Origin: Adlercreutzia faecimuris
GTDB lineage: Bacteria; Actinomycetota; Coriobacteriia; Coriobacteriales; Eggerthellaceae
Length of the DNA stretch: 64,000 nucleotides
Reading direction: 5' to 3'
Assembly (NCBI RefSeq): GCF_022669055.1
Contig: NZ_JAJMLW010000001.1
Location: 310,001 to 374,000 of the forward strand
In this document: positions 16,201-24,364 of the stretch, in pieces
How positions within the stretch are numbered: the first letter of the stretch is position 1
How the letters are laid out: the number at the start of each line of letters is the position of its first letter
Notes under the pieces: model-generated
What the model was told of the DNA's origin: nothing
What the model saw: only the letters and a program-made list of their open reading frames with translations
Database searches by the model: none
Program-made: the position numbers and the translations under genes

Positions 16201-17955
16201 CTACGCCAGCAGCTCGCGTGCGGCGGCGTCGAGGCGGGCCAGCAGCTCGTCGGCCTCCTCGGCGGTGGGGCAGGCGGCGAACAGGTACGCCTTGATCTTG
16301 GGCTCCGTGCCGCTCGGGCGCACGATGAGCTTGCTGCCGCCGGCCAGCTGCATCTCGAACACGTCGGCGGCGGGCAGCGTCTGCGGCGCGTCGGGGGCGT
16401 CCACCGGGCCGGCCGACCCGGTCATCGGCATGGTCACGCCTTCGCGGTAGTTCACCGTGCGCAGCACGTCCAGCCCGGCGATGGCCGCGGGCGGCTCGGC
16501 CTCCAGGCGCGCCATGATGGCGGCCATCTTCTCGGCGCCGGCCGCGCCGGGGTACTCCAGGCTGATGGTGGCGTTACGGTGGTAGCCGTAGCGGCGGTAG
16601 AGGTCTTCGAGCGCCTCCACCAGGTCGACCCCGCGCGCCTTGTAGTCGCGCGCCATCTGGCAGATGAGCATGCTGGCCACCACGGCGTCCTTGTCGCGCA
16701 CGTGGGTGCCGGCCAGGTAGCCGTAGCTCTCCTCGAAGCCGAAGATGAAGCGCTCGGGCGTGCCGGCGGCCTCCAGCAGGCCGATCTGCTCGCCGATGTA
16801 CTTGAAGCCGGTCAGCACGCGGCGCAGCTGGATGCCGTGGTCGGCGGCCAGCGCGTCCACGAGCGCGGTCGACACGATGGTGGTCACGGCCACCTTGTCG
16901 GCCAGGTCCTCGCCGCGCGCCGCGCGGGCGCGGCAGAGGTAGTCGAGCAGCAGCACGCCCATCTCGTTGCCGCTGATGAGGCGGTATTCACCGTCGTGCA
17001 GCGCGGCGATGCCCACGCGGTCGGCGTCCGGGTCGGTGGCCAGCAGCAGGTCGGGGCGCACCTCCTCGCACAGCGCCAGGCCGCGCTCGAGCGCCTCGCG
17101 GATCTCGGGGTTGGGATAGGGGCAGGTGGGGAAGTCGCCGTCGGGCTCGCACTGCTCCTCGACCAGCGTCACGTCGCTCACGCCCGTGCGCTCGAGGATG
17201 CGCGTGACGCATTCCAGGCCGGTGCCGTTGAGCGGCGTGTAGACGACCTTCACGTCGTCCGCGCCCACCGCGCCCGTGTCGCCCGCGGCCACCGCCGGCG
17301 CGACCGACTGCTCGGCCACCGCGTCGATGAAGCGGTCGAGCGTGTCCTCGCCGATGTAGCTCGCCATCCCCGCCTCGACCGCCTCGGAAAACGGCATCGC
17401 CCGCACGTCGTCGAAGACGTCCACCGCGTTGATGGCGGCCTGGATGTCGCGGGCGGCCTGCGTGGTGATCTGGCAGCCGTCGGGGCCGTAGGCCTTGTAG
17501 CCGTTGTAGGGCGCGGGGTTGTGGCTGGCGGTCATGCAGATGCCGGCCGAGCAGCCCAGGTTGCGCACGGCGAAGCTGAGCGCGGGCGTCGGCTCGATGC
17601 GCGGGTAGAGGAACGCGCGGATGCCGTTGGCTGCCAGCACGCCGGCCGCCACCTCGACGAACTCGCGCCCCTTGTGGCGGCTGTCGCGCGCGATGGCGAC
17701 GCTCGGCTCGGCGAAGTTCGCGTTCAGGTAGTCGGCGAGCCCCTGGGTGGCCTTGGCCACGGTGTAGACGTTCATGCGGTTGGGGCCCGCGCCGACGATG
17801 CCGCGCAGGCCGCCGGTGCCGAAGGCGAGGTCCTGGTAGAAGGCGTCGCGCACGGCGGTCTCGTCGCCCGCGCGCAGCTCCTGGAGCTGCCGCTGCACCT
17901 CCGGGTCGTCCGCGTTCGCGATCCAGCGGTCGAGCAGCGTCATCATGTCCTCCAT
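16201..17955 (-). CDS. Phosphoglucomutase/phosphomannomutase
   Basis: Alpha-D-phosphohexomutase of 584 residues, the long type typical of Gram-positive bacteria. All four signature loops are present: the phosphoserine S144 in TASHNP, metal-binding DPDADR, sugar-binding GFEESYG and the phosphate-binding RPSGTEPK. It interconverts hexose 1- and 6-phosphates, feeding UDP-glucose synthesis and hence galE. The ATG at 17955 follows AAAGGAAC. Its leader has a TACAAT box (18152-18157, minus) and a long inverted repeat. Confidence 0.93.
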   Translation of the reverse strand: MEDMMTLLDRWIANADDPEVQRQLQELRAGDETAVRDAFYQDLAFGTGGLRGIVGAGPNRMNVYTVAKATQGLADYLNANFAEPSVAIARDSRHKGREFVEVAAGVLAANGIRAFLYPRIEPTPALSFAVRNLGCSAGICMTASHNPAPYNGYKAYGPDGCQITTQAARDIQAAINAVDVFDDVRAMPFSEAVEAGMASYIGEDTLDRFIDAVAEQSVAPAVAAGDTGAVGADDVKVVYTPLNGTGLECVTRILERTGVSDVTLVEEQCEPDGDFPTCPYPNPEIREALERGLALCEEVRPDLLLATDPDADRVGIAALHDGEYRLISGNEMGVLLLDYLCRARAARGEDLADKVAVTTIVSTALVDALAADHGIQLRRVLTGFKYIGEQIGLLEAAGTPERFIFGFEESYGYLAGTHVRDKDAVVASMLICQMARDYKARGVDLVEALEDLYRRYGYHRNATISLEYPGAAGAEKMAAIMARLEAEPPAAIAGLDVLRTVNYREGVTMPMTGSAGPVDAPDAPQTLPAADVFEMQLAGGSKLIVRPSGTEPKIKAYLFAACPTAEEADELLARLDAAARELLA

Positions 17956-18061
17956 GGCGGTTCCTTTCCGAGGTTGAGGGGCAGCGCCCGCGGGCGCGGC
18001 GTGGCGGGCGTGGGCGGTCGGTTGGCGCGTCAGCCGCGACAGGTTGGCGTGCCTGCGGCCG

Positions 18062-18138
18062 ACGCGCGGGTCGCGCGAGCGCGGCGCCGACGACGTGCCC
18101 GCGGCGTTCGCCGTACCCGGCTCGCGCGACCCGCGCGT
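18062..18138 (-). repeat. Long inverted repeat in the phosphohexomutase leader
   Basis: Perfect 18-bp arms, 18062-18079 and 18121-18138 (CTCGCGCGACCCGCGCGT), separated by 41 bp. It lies between a TACAAT -10 candidate at 18152-18157 (minus) and the gene, so the transcript would carry a very stable hairpin. The rest of the 17956-18421 gap holds one parS-like site and no gene I can see. Confidence 0.6.
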
Positions 18139-18203
18139 GTTGCTAGCGGCTATTGTACCCATGACCGCCCCGCCGTCGTCGCCAAACGCCCTCGTCCCGC
18201 GAA

Positions 18204-18219
18204 TGTTTCACGTGAAACG
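18204..18219. other. parS: parS-like site 7 (one end mismatch)
   Basis: TGTTTCACGTGAAACG, intact 14-bp core, between divergent genes. Confidence 0.8.
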
Positions 18220-18421
18220 CCCGCTCGTGTCTCGTTCCTCCCCGCGCTCCTTCCCATCCGCATCCCTCCCCGATATCGCACGAAACGGCTAGTGCCGCAG
18301 CGTCGCGGCGCGCCCGCCTTAGGGCGAATAGGGAATAACGTCGAATGGCGGCCTGCCTTCCGCTTCCTATGATCGGGGTGCGCGTCGCCTGGCGCGCGGA
18401 AGACGGAAGGGGATGGTGCGA

Positions 18422-19405
18422 ATGAACCAGCGCGAGAACATGATGGCGATTCTTGAGGGGCGGCAGCCGGACTACTACGGGAACTTCTTCAACGCCGTGA
18501 AGATAGTGTCCGACCCGATCCGCATGGCTGACGTGTGCCCCGCCGACGGCCGGGAGCACCGCGACTCGTGGGGCACGACGTGCGTCCGGCTGCCCGATGC
18601 GCCGGGCAAGCACCCTCACATCACCGACGAGAACAAGGTGGTGTCCGACATCGAGCGGTGGCGCGAGCAGCTGGTCGTCCCGCCGGTCGAGGGGCTGGAT
18701 TGGTCGCAGGCCAAGGCCGAGGTCGAGGCGCTCGACCGCGACGAGACCTTCGTCATGTTCTGGTCAGCCCAGGGGCTGTTCGAGCGCTCTCATTTCCTGA
18801 TGGGGATGGAGGACGCATTCTGCGCCTACCTCGAGGAGCCCGAGGAGATGGCCGCTATGCTGCGCGCCATCGCCGACTTCAAGATCGCTTCCATCCGCGA
18901 GGCCCACGCGCAGATCCGGCCCGACATCGTGTACTTCCACGATGACTGGGGTTCCAAGCAGAACCTGTTCCTTCCGCCGGACGTGTGGCGCGAGGTCATC
19001 AAGCCGCTGCACGCCGAGATCGTCCAGGCTACTCACGACTTGGGGATGATGTTCATCCACCATGCCGACTGCATCTGCGAGCCTTTGGTCGACGACATGG
19101 TGGAGATGGGGATCGACGCGTGGCAGGGCGTCATCCCCCAGAACGACATCGTGGCCATCCAGCGGCGCACGGGCGGGAGACTGCCGATGATCGGCGGCGT
19201 GGACAGCGCGGCCATCGACACCGAGGAGGCGACGGAGGAGGAGATTCGCGCGGAGGTGCGCCGCTGCATCGACGCGTACTGCCCGGCTGGGCGCTTCTTC
19301 CCCGCGCTCACGTCGCACCTCTTCCACGAGCGCAACAGCAGAATCGCCCTCGACGAGCTCGAGCGCTACGGCCGCCAGTGGGCCGCCGAGCACCCCGTCG
19401 CCTAG
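18422..19405 (+). CDS. URO-D-family corrinoid methyltransferase
   Basis: A 327-residue member of the uroporphyrinogen decarboxylase superfamily, in the branch of cobalamin-dependent methyltransferases rather than heme enzymes. An HHADCICEP segment supplies the His/Cys-type zinc site expected for methyl transfer, and no complete heme pathway lies nearby. The next gene, 24 bp downstream, encodes a corrinoid protein, so this enzyme probably moves a methyl group to or from that protein. In relatives the methyl donor is an aromatic methyl ether or a methylamine; which one applies cannot be told. I prefer the ATG at 18422 (AAGGGG upstream at good spacing) to the one at 18413. Confidence 0.82.
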   Translation: MNQRENMMAILEGRQPDYYGNFFNAVKIVSDPIRMADVCPADGREHRDSWGTTCVRLPDAPGKHPHITDENKVVSDIERWREQLVVPPVEGLDWSQAKAEVEALDRDETFVMFWSAQGLFERSHFLMGMEDAFCAYLEEPEEMAAMLRAIADFKIASIREAHAQIRPDIVYFHDDWGSKQNLFLPPDVWREVIKPLHAEIVQATHDLGMMFIHHADCICEPLVDDMVEMGIDAWQGVIPQNDIVAIQRRTGGRLPMIGGVDSAAIDTEEATEEEIRAEVRRCIDAYCPAGRFFPALTSHLFHERNSRIALDELERYGRQWAAEHPVA

Positions 19406-19429
19406 CCACCTGAGAGAAAGGAACCCACC

Positions 19430-20068
19430 ATGACCATCCTCGACGACATCTCCTCGGCGGTGCAGCGCGGCAAGCGCAAGGAGGTCGCGCCGCTCGTGCA
19501 GCAGGCGCTCGACGAGGGGCTCGACCCCGTCGCCATCCTGAACGACGGCCTCGTGCCCGCCATGTCCGTGATCGGCGAGAAGTTCAGCGCCGGCGAGGCC
19601 TTCGTGCCCGAGATGCTCGTGGCCGCCCGCGCCATGGCCGCCGGCACCGAGGTCCTGAAGCCCCGCCTGGCCGAGGCGGGCGCCGAGCCGCTCGGCAAGG
19701 CCGTCATCGGCACCGTGCGCGGCGACATGCACGACATCGGCAAGAACCTCGTGCGCATGATGATCGAGTCGAAGGGCTTCGAGGTGACCGACCTGGGCGT
19801 CGACGTGGCCCCCGAGCAGTTCGTCACGTTCATCCAGGAGAACGACGACGTCGACATCGTGTGCTGCTCGGCGCTGCTCACCACCACGATGCCCGAGATC
19901 GGCGCCACCATCCGCGCCATCGAGGAGGCGGGCCTGCGCGACCGCGTGAAGGTCATGATCGGCGGGGCTCCCGTCACCCAGGCCTTCGCCGACGAGGTGG
20001 GCGCCGACGCCTACACCGTCGACGCCGGCGCCGCGGCCGTGCGCGCCGTCGAGCTCGTGCGCGGCTAG
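19430..20068 (+). CDS. Corrinoid protein (MtbC/MttC type)
   Basis: A 212-residue methyl-carrier protein. Residues 1-85 are the helical cap domain and 90-212 the B12-binding Rossmann domain, with the cobalt-ligating histidine H101 in the DxHxxG motif (GDMHDIGKNLV) and GGAPVT further on. It shuttles a methyl group between the upstream methyltransferase and a second acceptor enzyme. It forms a two-gene operon with the methyltransferase. The corrinoid reductive activator and the partner methyltransferase expected for a full system are not in the window. Confidence 0.92.
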   Translation: MTILDDISSAVQRGKRKEVAPLVQQALDEGLDPVAILNDGLVPAMSVIGEKFSAGEAFVPEMLVAARAMAAGTEVLKPRLAEAGAEPLGKAVIGTVRGDMHDIGKNLVRMMIESKGFEVTDLGVDVAPEQFVTFIQENDDVDIVCCSALLTTTMPEIGATIRAIEEAGLRDRVKVMIGGAPVTQAFADEVGADAYTVDAGAAAVRAVELVRG

Positions 20069-20277
20069 CCGCCGGCTCCCGCGCTCGCGTCGCGCTCCGC
20101 GTCCGAGCTTGCTGGTCGCCCGGCTCCCGGCGCCGCTGCCCCGCGTCCCGCGCCCGCTCTGCGTCGGGCCTGCTTCGCGCCCTGCGTCACCGGGCAAGGC
20201 GCGCGAGTCCTGCCGTCCCCCCCCCGCTCGCGCCGTCCCGCATGTCGCGCTGCCGGCGCGAGGCGCGGGACGATTCC
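20069..20277. other. GC-rich gap after the corrinoid operon
   Basis: Low-complexity GCG/CCC sequence. I see no gene or clear terminator here. The gap continues to 20418 with the AT-rich palindrome and parS site listed separately. Confidence 0.4.
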
Positions 20278-20293
20278 TACTTATATATAAGTA
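20278..20293. repeat. AT-rich palindrome next to parS
   Basis: TACTTATATATAAGTA, a perfect 16-bp palindrome with only two G/C pairs in an otherwise very GC-rich region, ending 9 bp before a parS-like site. Confidence 0.6.
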
Positions 20294-20302
20294 CACACCC
20301 GA

Positions 20303-20318
20303 TGTTTCACGTGAAACA
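20303..20318. other. parS: parS-like site 8, exact
   Basis: TGTTTCACGTGAAACA in the gap between the corrinoid gene and the convergent unknown gene. Confidence 0.85.
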
Positions 20319-20418
20319 TGCACCCGTGGCTAACTTTTGCGAGGGCGGCTGCCGCGTGTGACGCTACGCCGCGCTGAACGATCCTTAGTCGCTCGGCCGG
20401 CCGGCCCTTCCGCCTGCG

Positions 20419-20871
20419 CTAGCTGATCTTGGGCAGCTTCTTGAGGAGGGCCCAGGCGCGCTGCTTGTCCTCGGGGGTCGCGAGCAGGGCGGGGAAGTCG
20501 CGGAAGGCGACGACGGGGCGGCCCATCAGGCGGCACGCGTCGTCGTCGGGGACGTCATGGCGGTAGGCCACGGCCAGCAGTGCGGACGAGGCGGCGTCGG
20601 CGGACACCAGGCACAGCGGGTCGAGCCCCTCGACGACGGTCAGCAGGTCTTGCGCGCCCAACGCCCCGCAGGCGGCCGTCGCCAGGGCGTCGCGCCCGTA
20701 CCCGAGCGCCTCGAGCGAGGCGGACAGCGCCCCCCGCGCATCGTCCGGCAGGGGCTCGGCGCTCAGGGCCAGCACCGTCTCGGCGCCGGTTCCCTCCACC
20801 AGCGACCCGTAGACGGCCAGCACGCCCTCGGCGGTCACCTCGTACATGTTACTGTTGGCAGGTTTTTTCAC
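20419..20871 (-). CDS. Hypothetical protein, 150 aa
   Basis: I do not recognise this protein. It is Ala/Leu-rich, has no signal peptide or clear membrane helix, and reads as a mixed alpha/beta cytoplasmic domain (VLALSAEPLPDD, DPLCLVSADAASSALL). The GTG at 20871 is chosen because AAGGAT stands just upstream; the ATG at 20847 has none. Codon use matches neighbouring real genes. It stands alone on the minus strand between two parS-like sites. Confidence 0.65.
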   Translation of the reverse strand: MKKPANSNMYEVTAEGVLAVYGSLVEGTGAETVLALSAEPLPDDARGALSASLEALGYGRDALATAACGALGAQDLLTVVEGLDPLCLVSADAASSALLAVAYRHDVPDDDACRLMGRPVVAFRDFPALLATPEDKQRAWALLKKLPKIS

Positions 20872-20968
20872 ACCGATCCTTGATGTCGCGGGCCATCCCC
20901 TCTATAACTACGCATAGTATCAGCAAAGCGGAAGACGCGCGCGCCGCCTGGCGCAAAAGGCGCACGAA

Positions 20969-20984
20969 TGTTTCACGTGAAACA
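20969..20984. other. parS: parS-like site 9, exact
   Basis: TGTTTCACGTGAAACA between divergent genes, with flanks ACGAA...ATT as at other copies. Confidence 0.85.
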
Positions 20985-21150
20985 TTTGCAGCGATCTGCG
21001 TGCGACGTCGCGTGCGACGGGACTCGTGCGGCGGCGGGTGCGCGGGCGGTGACACCCGCGTGCGAACGCCGCCGGCGCGCCACGCGCCGGCGCGGCTCGC
21101 CCGCGTTCCGCATCCGGCCCCGCGCCACATCGACCAAGGAGGATTTCGCC

Positions 21151-21405
21151 ATGTGCACCAACGGAGTGAACACCGGCCAGTTCGAGCAGATGATCGACCA
21201 GGTCGACGACCACCTGAAGCTCGAGCGCCGCTGGGCCCACAACCTGGCCCACCAGGCCGCCGACGCCGGCTTCGCCACCACGGCCGAGAAGCTGCACGCC
21301 GCCCAGGCCCTGCTCGACGATGCCCGCGCCCTGCTCGACGAGGCGAAGGACGCGCTGGAGGAGGACGCCGACGGCGCCTCGGGCGTCACCGTCAGCCTGG
21401 TCTAG
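21151..21405 (+). CDS. Small helical protein upstream of nikR
   Basis: An 84-residue protein with no family I recognise. It is predicted almost wholly alpha-helical and acidic, with HLKLERRWAHNLAHQAADAG and a C-terminal Asp/Glu-rich segment. A perfect AAGGAGG lies 8 bp before the ATG. The stop is 18 bp before nikR, and hypE follows, so it is probably co-transcribed with nickel and hydrogenase genes. Its clustered His, Asp and Glu residues would allow metal binding, but that is a guess. Confidence 0.75.
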   Translation: MCTNGVNTGQFEQMIDQVDDHLKLERRWAHNLAHQAADAGFATTAEKLHAAQALLDDARALLDEAKDALEEDADGASGVTVSLV

Positions 21406-21423
21406 CCCGCGCGAGGCGCAGCC

Positions 21424-21846
21424 ATGAGCAACGATCTCATGCGGTTCTCGGTGGCGATGCCCGAGGAGCTGCTCGTGCGCTTCGACCGCCTGGTGGCGCG
21501 CCGCGGCCTCGCCAAGAACCGCAGCGAGGTGGTGCGCGACCTGGTGCGCGACGCCCTGGTCGAGGACGAGTGCGCGAGCCCCGGCATCGAGGTGATGGGC
21601 ACGCTCACCATCGTCTTCGACCACCACGCGAGCGACCTGCAGGAGAAGCTCCACAGCATCCAGCACGACTGCTTCGAGAACATCATCTCGTCCATGCACG
21701 TGCACGTTGACGAGCACACCTGCCTGGAGGTCATCGTCATCCGCGGCGAGACGGGCGTGGTGCAGGACATCGCGAACCTCATCCTGGGCACCAAGGGCGT
21801 CCAGAACGGCCGCCTGGTCCTCACCACCACCGGCCAGCACGTCTAG
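21424..21846 (+). CDS. nikR: Nickel-responsive regulator NikR
   Basis: A 140-residue repressor with an N-terminal ribbon-helix-helix (MRFSVAMPEELLVRFDRLV, then KNRSEVVRDLVRDAL) and a C-terminal ACT-like nickel-sensing domain. The four high-affinity nickel ligands are present with the spacing of E. coli NikR: H81, H92, H94 and C100 (MHVHVDEHTCLEV). It normally shuts off nickel uptake when nickel is plentiful. Its place beside hypE links it to [NiFe]-hydrogenase maturation. No nickel transporter is in view. Confidence 0.94.
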   Translation: MSNDLMRFSVAMPEELLVRFDRLVARRGLAKNRSEVVRDLVRDALVEDECASPGIEVMGTLTIVFDHHASDLQEKLHSIQHDCFENIISSMHVHVDEHTCLEVIVIRGETGVVQDIANLILGTKGVQNGRLVLTTTGQHV

Positions 21847-21875
21847 GCGCGCGGCGCTCGCGTTCGGGCGCCGGA

Positions 21876-21891
21876 TGTTTCACGTGAAACA
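21876..21891. other. parS: parS-like site 10, exact
   Basis: TGTTTCACGTGAAACA in the short gap between nikR and hypE. Confidence 0.85.
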
Positions 21892-21960
21892 CTCCCCGGG
21901 CGGCTGGGCGCCGGCCGGGGATCCCGCCGACGGGGGCGGGGAGTCAAGGAGGAAGGCCCC

Positions 21961-22989
21961 ATGATCCAGAACGAAACGGTGATGCTCGGCCACGGAAGCG
22001 GCGGATCGATGATGAAGCGCATCATCGACGAGGTGTTCTTCGCCGCCTATGGCACCGACGAGCTGCTGCGCGGCGATGACGCGGCGGTGCTGCCGGCGCC
22101 GGCGCCCGGCGAGCGCATCGCGTTCTCCACCGACAGCTTCGTGGTGACGCCCCACTTCTTCCCCGGCGGCGACATCGGCAAGCTGGCCGTCTGCGGCACC
22201 GTCAACGACGTGGCCACCAGCGGCGCCCGCCCGCTCTACCTCAGCTGCGGCTTCGTCCTGGAGGAGGGCTTCCCCATGGACGACCTGCGCCGCATCTGCC
22301 AGACGATGGCCGACACGGCGGCGGAGGCCGGCGTCAAGCTGGTCACGGGCGACACCAAGGTGGTCAACCGCGGCCACGGCGACGGCATCTACATCAACAC
22401 GAGCGGCATCGGGCTGGTGGCCCCCGGCGTCGAGCTCGGCGGCGCGCAGTGCCGCCCCGGCGACAAGGTGCTCGTGACCGGCACGCTGGGCGACCATGGC
22501 ATCACCATCATGAGCTGCCGCGAGGGGCTCGGGTTCTCCGCCGGTATCGAGAGCGACGCCGCGCCGCTCAACCACCTGATCGCCGACGTGCTGGCGGCCG
22601 CGCCCGCCACGCGCTGCTTCCGCGATCCCACCCGCGGCGGCCTGGCCTCCACGCTCAACGAGCTGGCGGCCCAGTCGAGCACCGACATCGTGGTGGAGGA
22701 GGACGCCGTACCCGTGCGCGACGCCGTGCGCGGCGCCTGCGAGATGCTCGGCTACGATGTGCTGCAGGTGGCCAACGAGGGGAAGATGGTGTGCGTCGTC
22801 GCCGCCGACCAGGCCGACGCGGCGCTGGCCGCCATGCGCGCCAACCGCTACGGCGCCGACGCGGCCATCATCGGCGAGGTGGCCGAAGCGCAGCCCGACC
22901 GCGGCCCGAAGGTGTTCCTGCAGACGTCCTTCGGCGGTCGCCGCATCCTCGACATGCTGGTGGGCGAGCAGCTCCCCCGCATCTGCTAG
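21961..22989 (+). CDS. hypE: Hydrogenase maturation factor HypE
   Basis: ATP-dependent dehydratase that, with HypF, turns a carbamoyl group on its C-terminal cysteine into the cyanide ligand of [NiFe]-hydrogenase. The 342 residues end in PRIC, the diagnostic tail whose cysteine (C342) is modified. LGHGSGG at the start, the GDDAAV and FSTDSFVV segments and GTVNDVATSGA are typical of the AIR-synthase fold. A strong AAGGAGG precedes the ATG. The other hyp genes are not adjacent downstream. Confidence 0.96.
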   Translation: MIQNETVMLGHGSGGSMMKRIIDEVFFAAYGTDELLRGDDAAVLPAPAPGERIAFSTDSFVVTPHFFPGGDIGKLAVCGTVNDVATSGARPLYLSCGFVLEEGFPMDDLRRICQTMADTAAEAGVKLVTGDTKVVNRGHGDGIYINTSGIGLVAPGVELGGAQCRPGDKVLVTGTLGDHGITIMSCREGLGFSAGIESDAAPLNHLIADVLAAAPATRCFRDPTRGGLASTLNELAAQSSTDIVVEEDAVPVRDAVRGACEMLGYDVLQVANEGKMVCVVAADQADAALAAMRANRYGADAAIIGEVAEAQPDRGPKVFLQTSFGGRRILDMLVGEQLPRIC

Positions 22990-23029
22990 CGCCCCGCTTC
23001 CTCCCCTTGCGCTCGTAAGGCGCGCGAAA

Positions 23030-23045
23030 TGTTTCACGTGAAACA
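23030..23045. other. parS: parS-like site 11, exact
   Basis: TGTTTCACGTGAAACA in the gap after hypE, flanked by GCGCGAAA and TTCGTGCGC. Confidence 0.85.
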
Positions 23046-23153
23046 TTCGTGCGCCTTTTTCGTTGTGCGGCGGGGGCTCGTTACGCCCGGAAAACGGCGC
23101 CGCGCCGCATTATTCACGTTTTCCGCCGCAGCCTGGAAAATCTTCGATTCCAC

Positions 23154-23181
23154 TTGCACCCCGTGGGAATAATGGTATCTT
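23154..23181 (+). promoter_or_regulatory. Predicted promoter of the ferredoxin gene
   Basis: TTGCAC, 16-bp spacer, TATCTT. The -10 box ends 57 bp before the ferredoxin ATG. The same gap has a small GGAAAACG...CGTTTTCC inverted repeat near 23090-23125. Confidence 0.55.
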
Positions 23182-23238
23182 GCACACGAAAGTTATTGGG
23201 AAACCCCAAGGGGAGCTTTCGACCGAGAAGGAGTTGCT

Positions 23239-23427
23239 ATGTCACACCCGATTATTGAGGCCGATGAGTGCATCGGTTGCGGCATTTGCGTTGACGCGTG
23301 CCCGCAGGAGGTTCTCGAGGTCGTCAACGGCACGGCCGAGGTCGTCAACGAGGATGCTTGCATCGCTTGCGGCGACTGCGTCGAAGAGTGCCCGATGGGC
23401 GCCATCCCGGAGGTCGTCGAGGACTAA
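23239..23427 (+). CDS. 2[4Fe-4S] ferredoxin
   Basis: A 62-residue clostridial-type ferredoxin carrying low-potential electrons in the cytoplasm. It has two complete cluster motifs: C11-C14-C17-C21 with P22, and C41-C44-C47-C51 with a following Pro. The AAGGAG is 5 bp before the ATG. It is a single-gene unit with its own promoter and terminator, as expected for a highly expressed ferredoxin serving hydrogenase and other redox enzymes. Confidence 0.96.
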   Translation: MSHPIIEADECIGCGICVDACPQEVLEVVNGTAEVVNEDACIACGDCVEECPMGAIPEVVED

Positions 23428-23454
23428 TCCCTCCCTTGCCCAAAGCTCAGCTGA

Positions 23455-23494
23455 GGAAGGCGCTCGCGCGTGGCGGGCGCCTTCCTTGCGTTTT
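23455..23494 (+). terminator. Terminator after the ferredoxin gene
   Basis: A 9-bp stem (GGAAGGCGC with GCGCCTTCC), then TTGCGTTTT. Confidence 0.75.
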
Positions 23495-23506
23495 CGGCGC
23501 CGAGAA

Positions 23507-23522
23507 TGTTTCACGTGAAACA
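23507..23522. other. parS: parS-like site 12, exact
   Basis: TGTTTCACGTGAAACA with right flank TTCGTACGTG, right after the ferredoxin terminator. Confidence 0.85.
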
Positions 23523-23685
23523 TTCGTACGTGATTTACGCGCTTGCGACGGTTTTCGCGCCGTTGCCGTAAGGCGTGTCCCGCTGCGGATAAAAGGCGCC
23601 GTCCTGCCGGTGCCGCCGCGCGGATGTGGGTCTATAATGCACGTGAAAGCGCCTCGACAGAGGTTTGGGAGACGGAGATTCACGC

Positions 23686-24177
23686 ATGCGCAAGAGCAAC
23701 TGGATAATCGTGGCCATCCTGGTGGCTGCCTCGGCCTTCTTCCTGTGGCTGTGGTACTACCTCAACTTCAACCTCGTGGACAACCCCGTCGACCTTTTGT
23801 TCACCATCGTGTGGTGGGCCGTCATCATCGCCGCGTGCGCGGGCATCCACCTGGCCGAGAAGAAGCGCAGGGAGCGGGTGCGCACGGCCTTTCTGGCGCC
23901 GGGTATGATCTACAACAGCGAGGCCGGCGTCGTGCGGCTGGAGCCCGACGAGTCGATGACCGACGCGCTGCAGCGGATGCTGGCCAACCTGGACTACGGG
24001 TTCGAGATGGCCGCGGTGCCGGAGAAGTCGCGCGTGCGGTTCCTCCAGATCGTGCGCACCTCCAAGTTCGAGAACGGCGGCGCCACGTGGGAGGGCGAGG
24101 TCGTGCGCGTCGCGCGCCCCGACGACCCGCGCCCCTTCTCCGGCAAGGATGAGCTGCGCGCCCTCATCGAGAGGTAG
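23686..24177 (+). CDS. Small membrane protein of unknown function
   Basis: A 163-residue protein with two N-terminal membrane helices (WIIVAILVAASAFFLWLWYY and LLFTIVWWAVIIAACAGIHL) and a soluble C-terminal domain of about 100 residues. I do not recognise the domain; it has a mixed alpha/beta pattern and would face the cytoplasm. The ATG at 23686 follows GGAG at good spacing, and a TATAAT box is at 23633-23638. It is a single gene ending at a strong terminator. Confidence 0.75.
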   Translation: MRKSNWIIVAILVAASAFFLWLWYYLNFNLVDNPVDLLFTIVWWAVIIAACAGIHLAEKKRRERVRTAFLAPGMIYNSEAGVVRLEPDESMTDALQRMLANLDYGFEMAAVPEKSRVRFLQIVRTSKFENGGATWEGEVVRVARPDDPRPFSGKDELRALIER

Positions 24178-24225
24178 CGTCCGCGCCGGATAGCCGCGCA
24201 TGGCGCCCGCGCAGGTTCGCGCCAG

Positions 24226-24259
24226 CAAGAAGGCCCCGCCTCGGCGGGGCCTTCTTGTT
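24226..24259 (+). terminator. Terminator upstream of the dnaK region
   Basis: A long GC stem (24226-24240 with 24243-24257) with a TC centre, then TT. Confidence 0.82.
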
Positions 24260-24270
24260 GGCGGGGCGGG

Positions 24271-24364
24271 TGTTTCGCGTGGAACATCGGCGAGCGCGGG
24301 CGAGGGAACTCGCACGGCCCGGAGAGAGCTACCGATGCGCGCGGCGACCGCCGCAATCCGGCAA
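24271..24364 (+). repeat. parS-headed dispersed element, copy A (with degenerate parS)
   Basis: Begins with TGTTTCGCGTGGAACA (two changes from parS) and continues with a segment that aligns with copies at 39549-39643 (inverted) and 43623-43730. Shared blocks include CTCGCACG, GGAG, GCTACCGATGCGCGCG and CCGGCAA. The changed palindrome suggests this copy is decaying. Confidence 0.65.
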
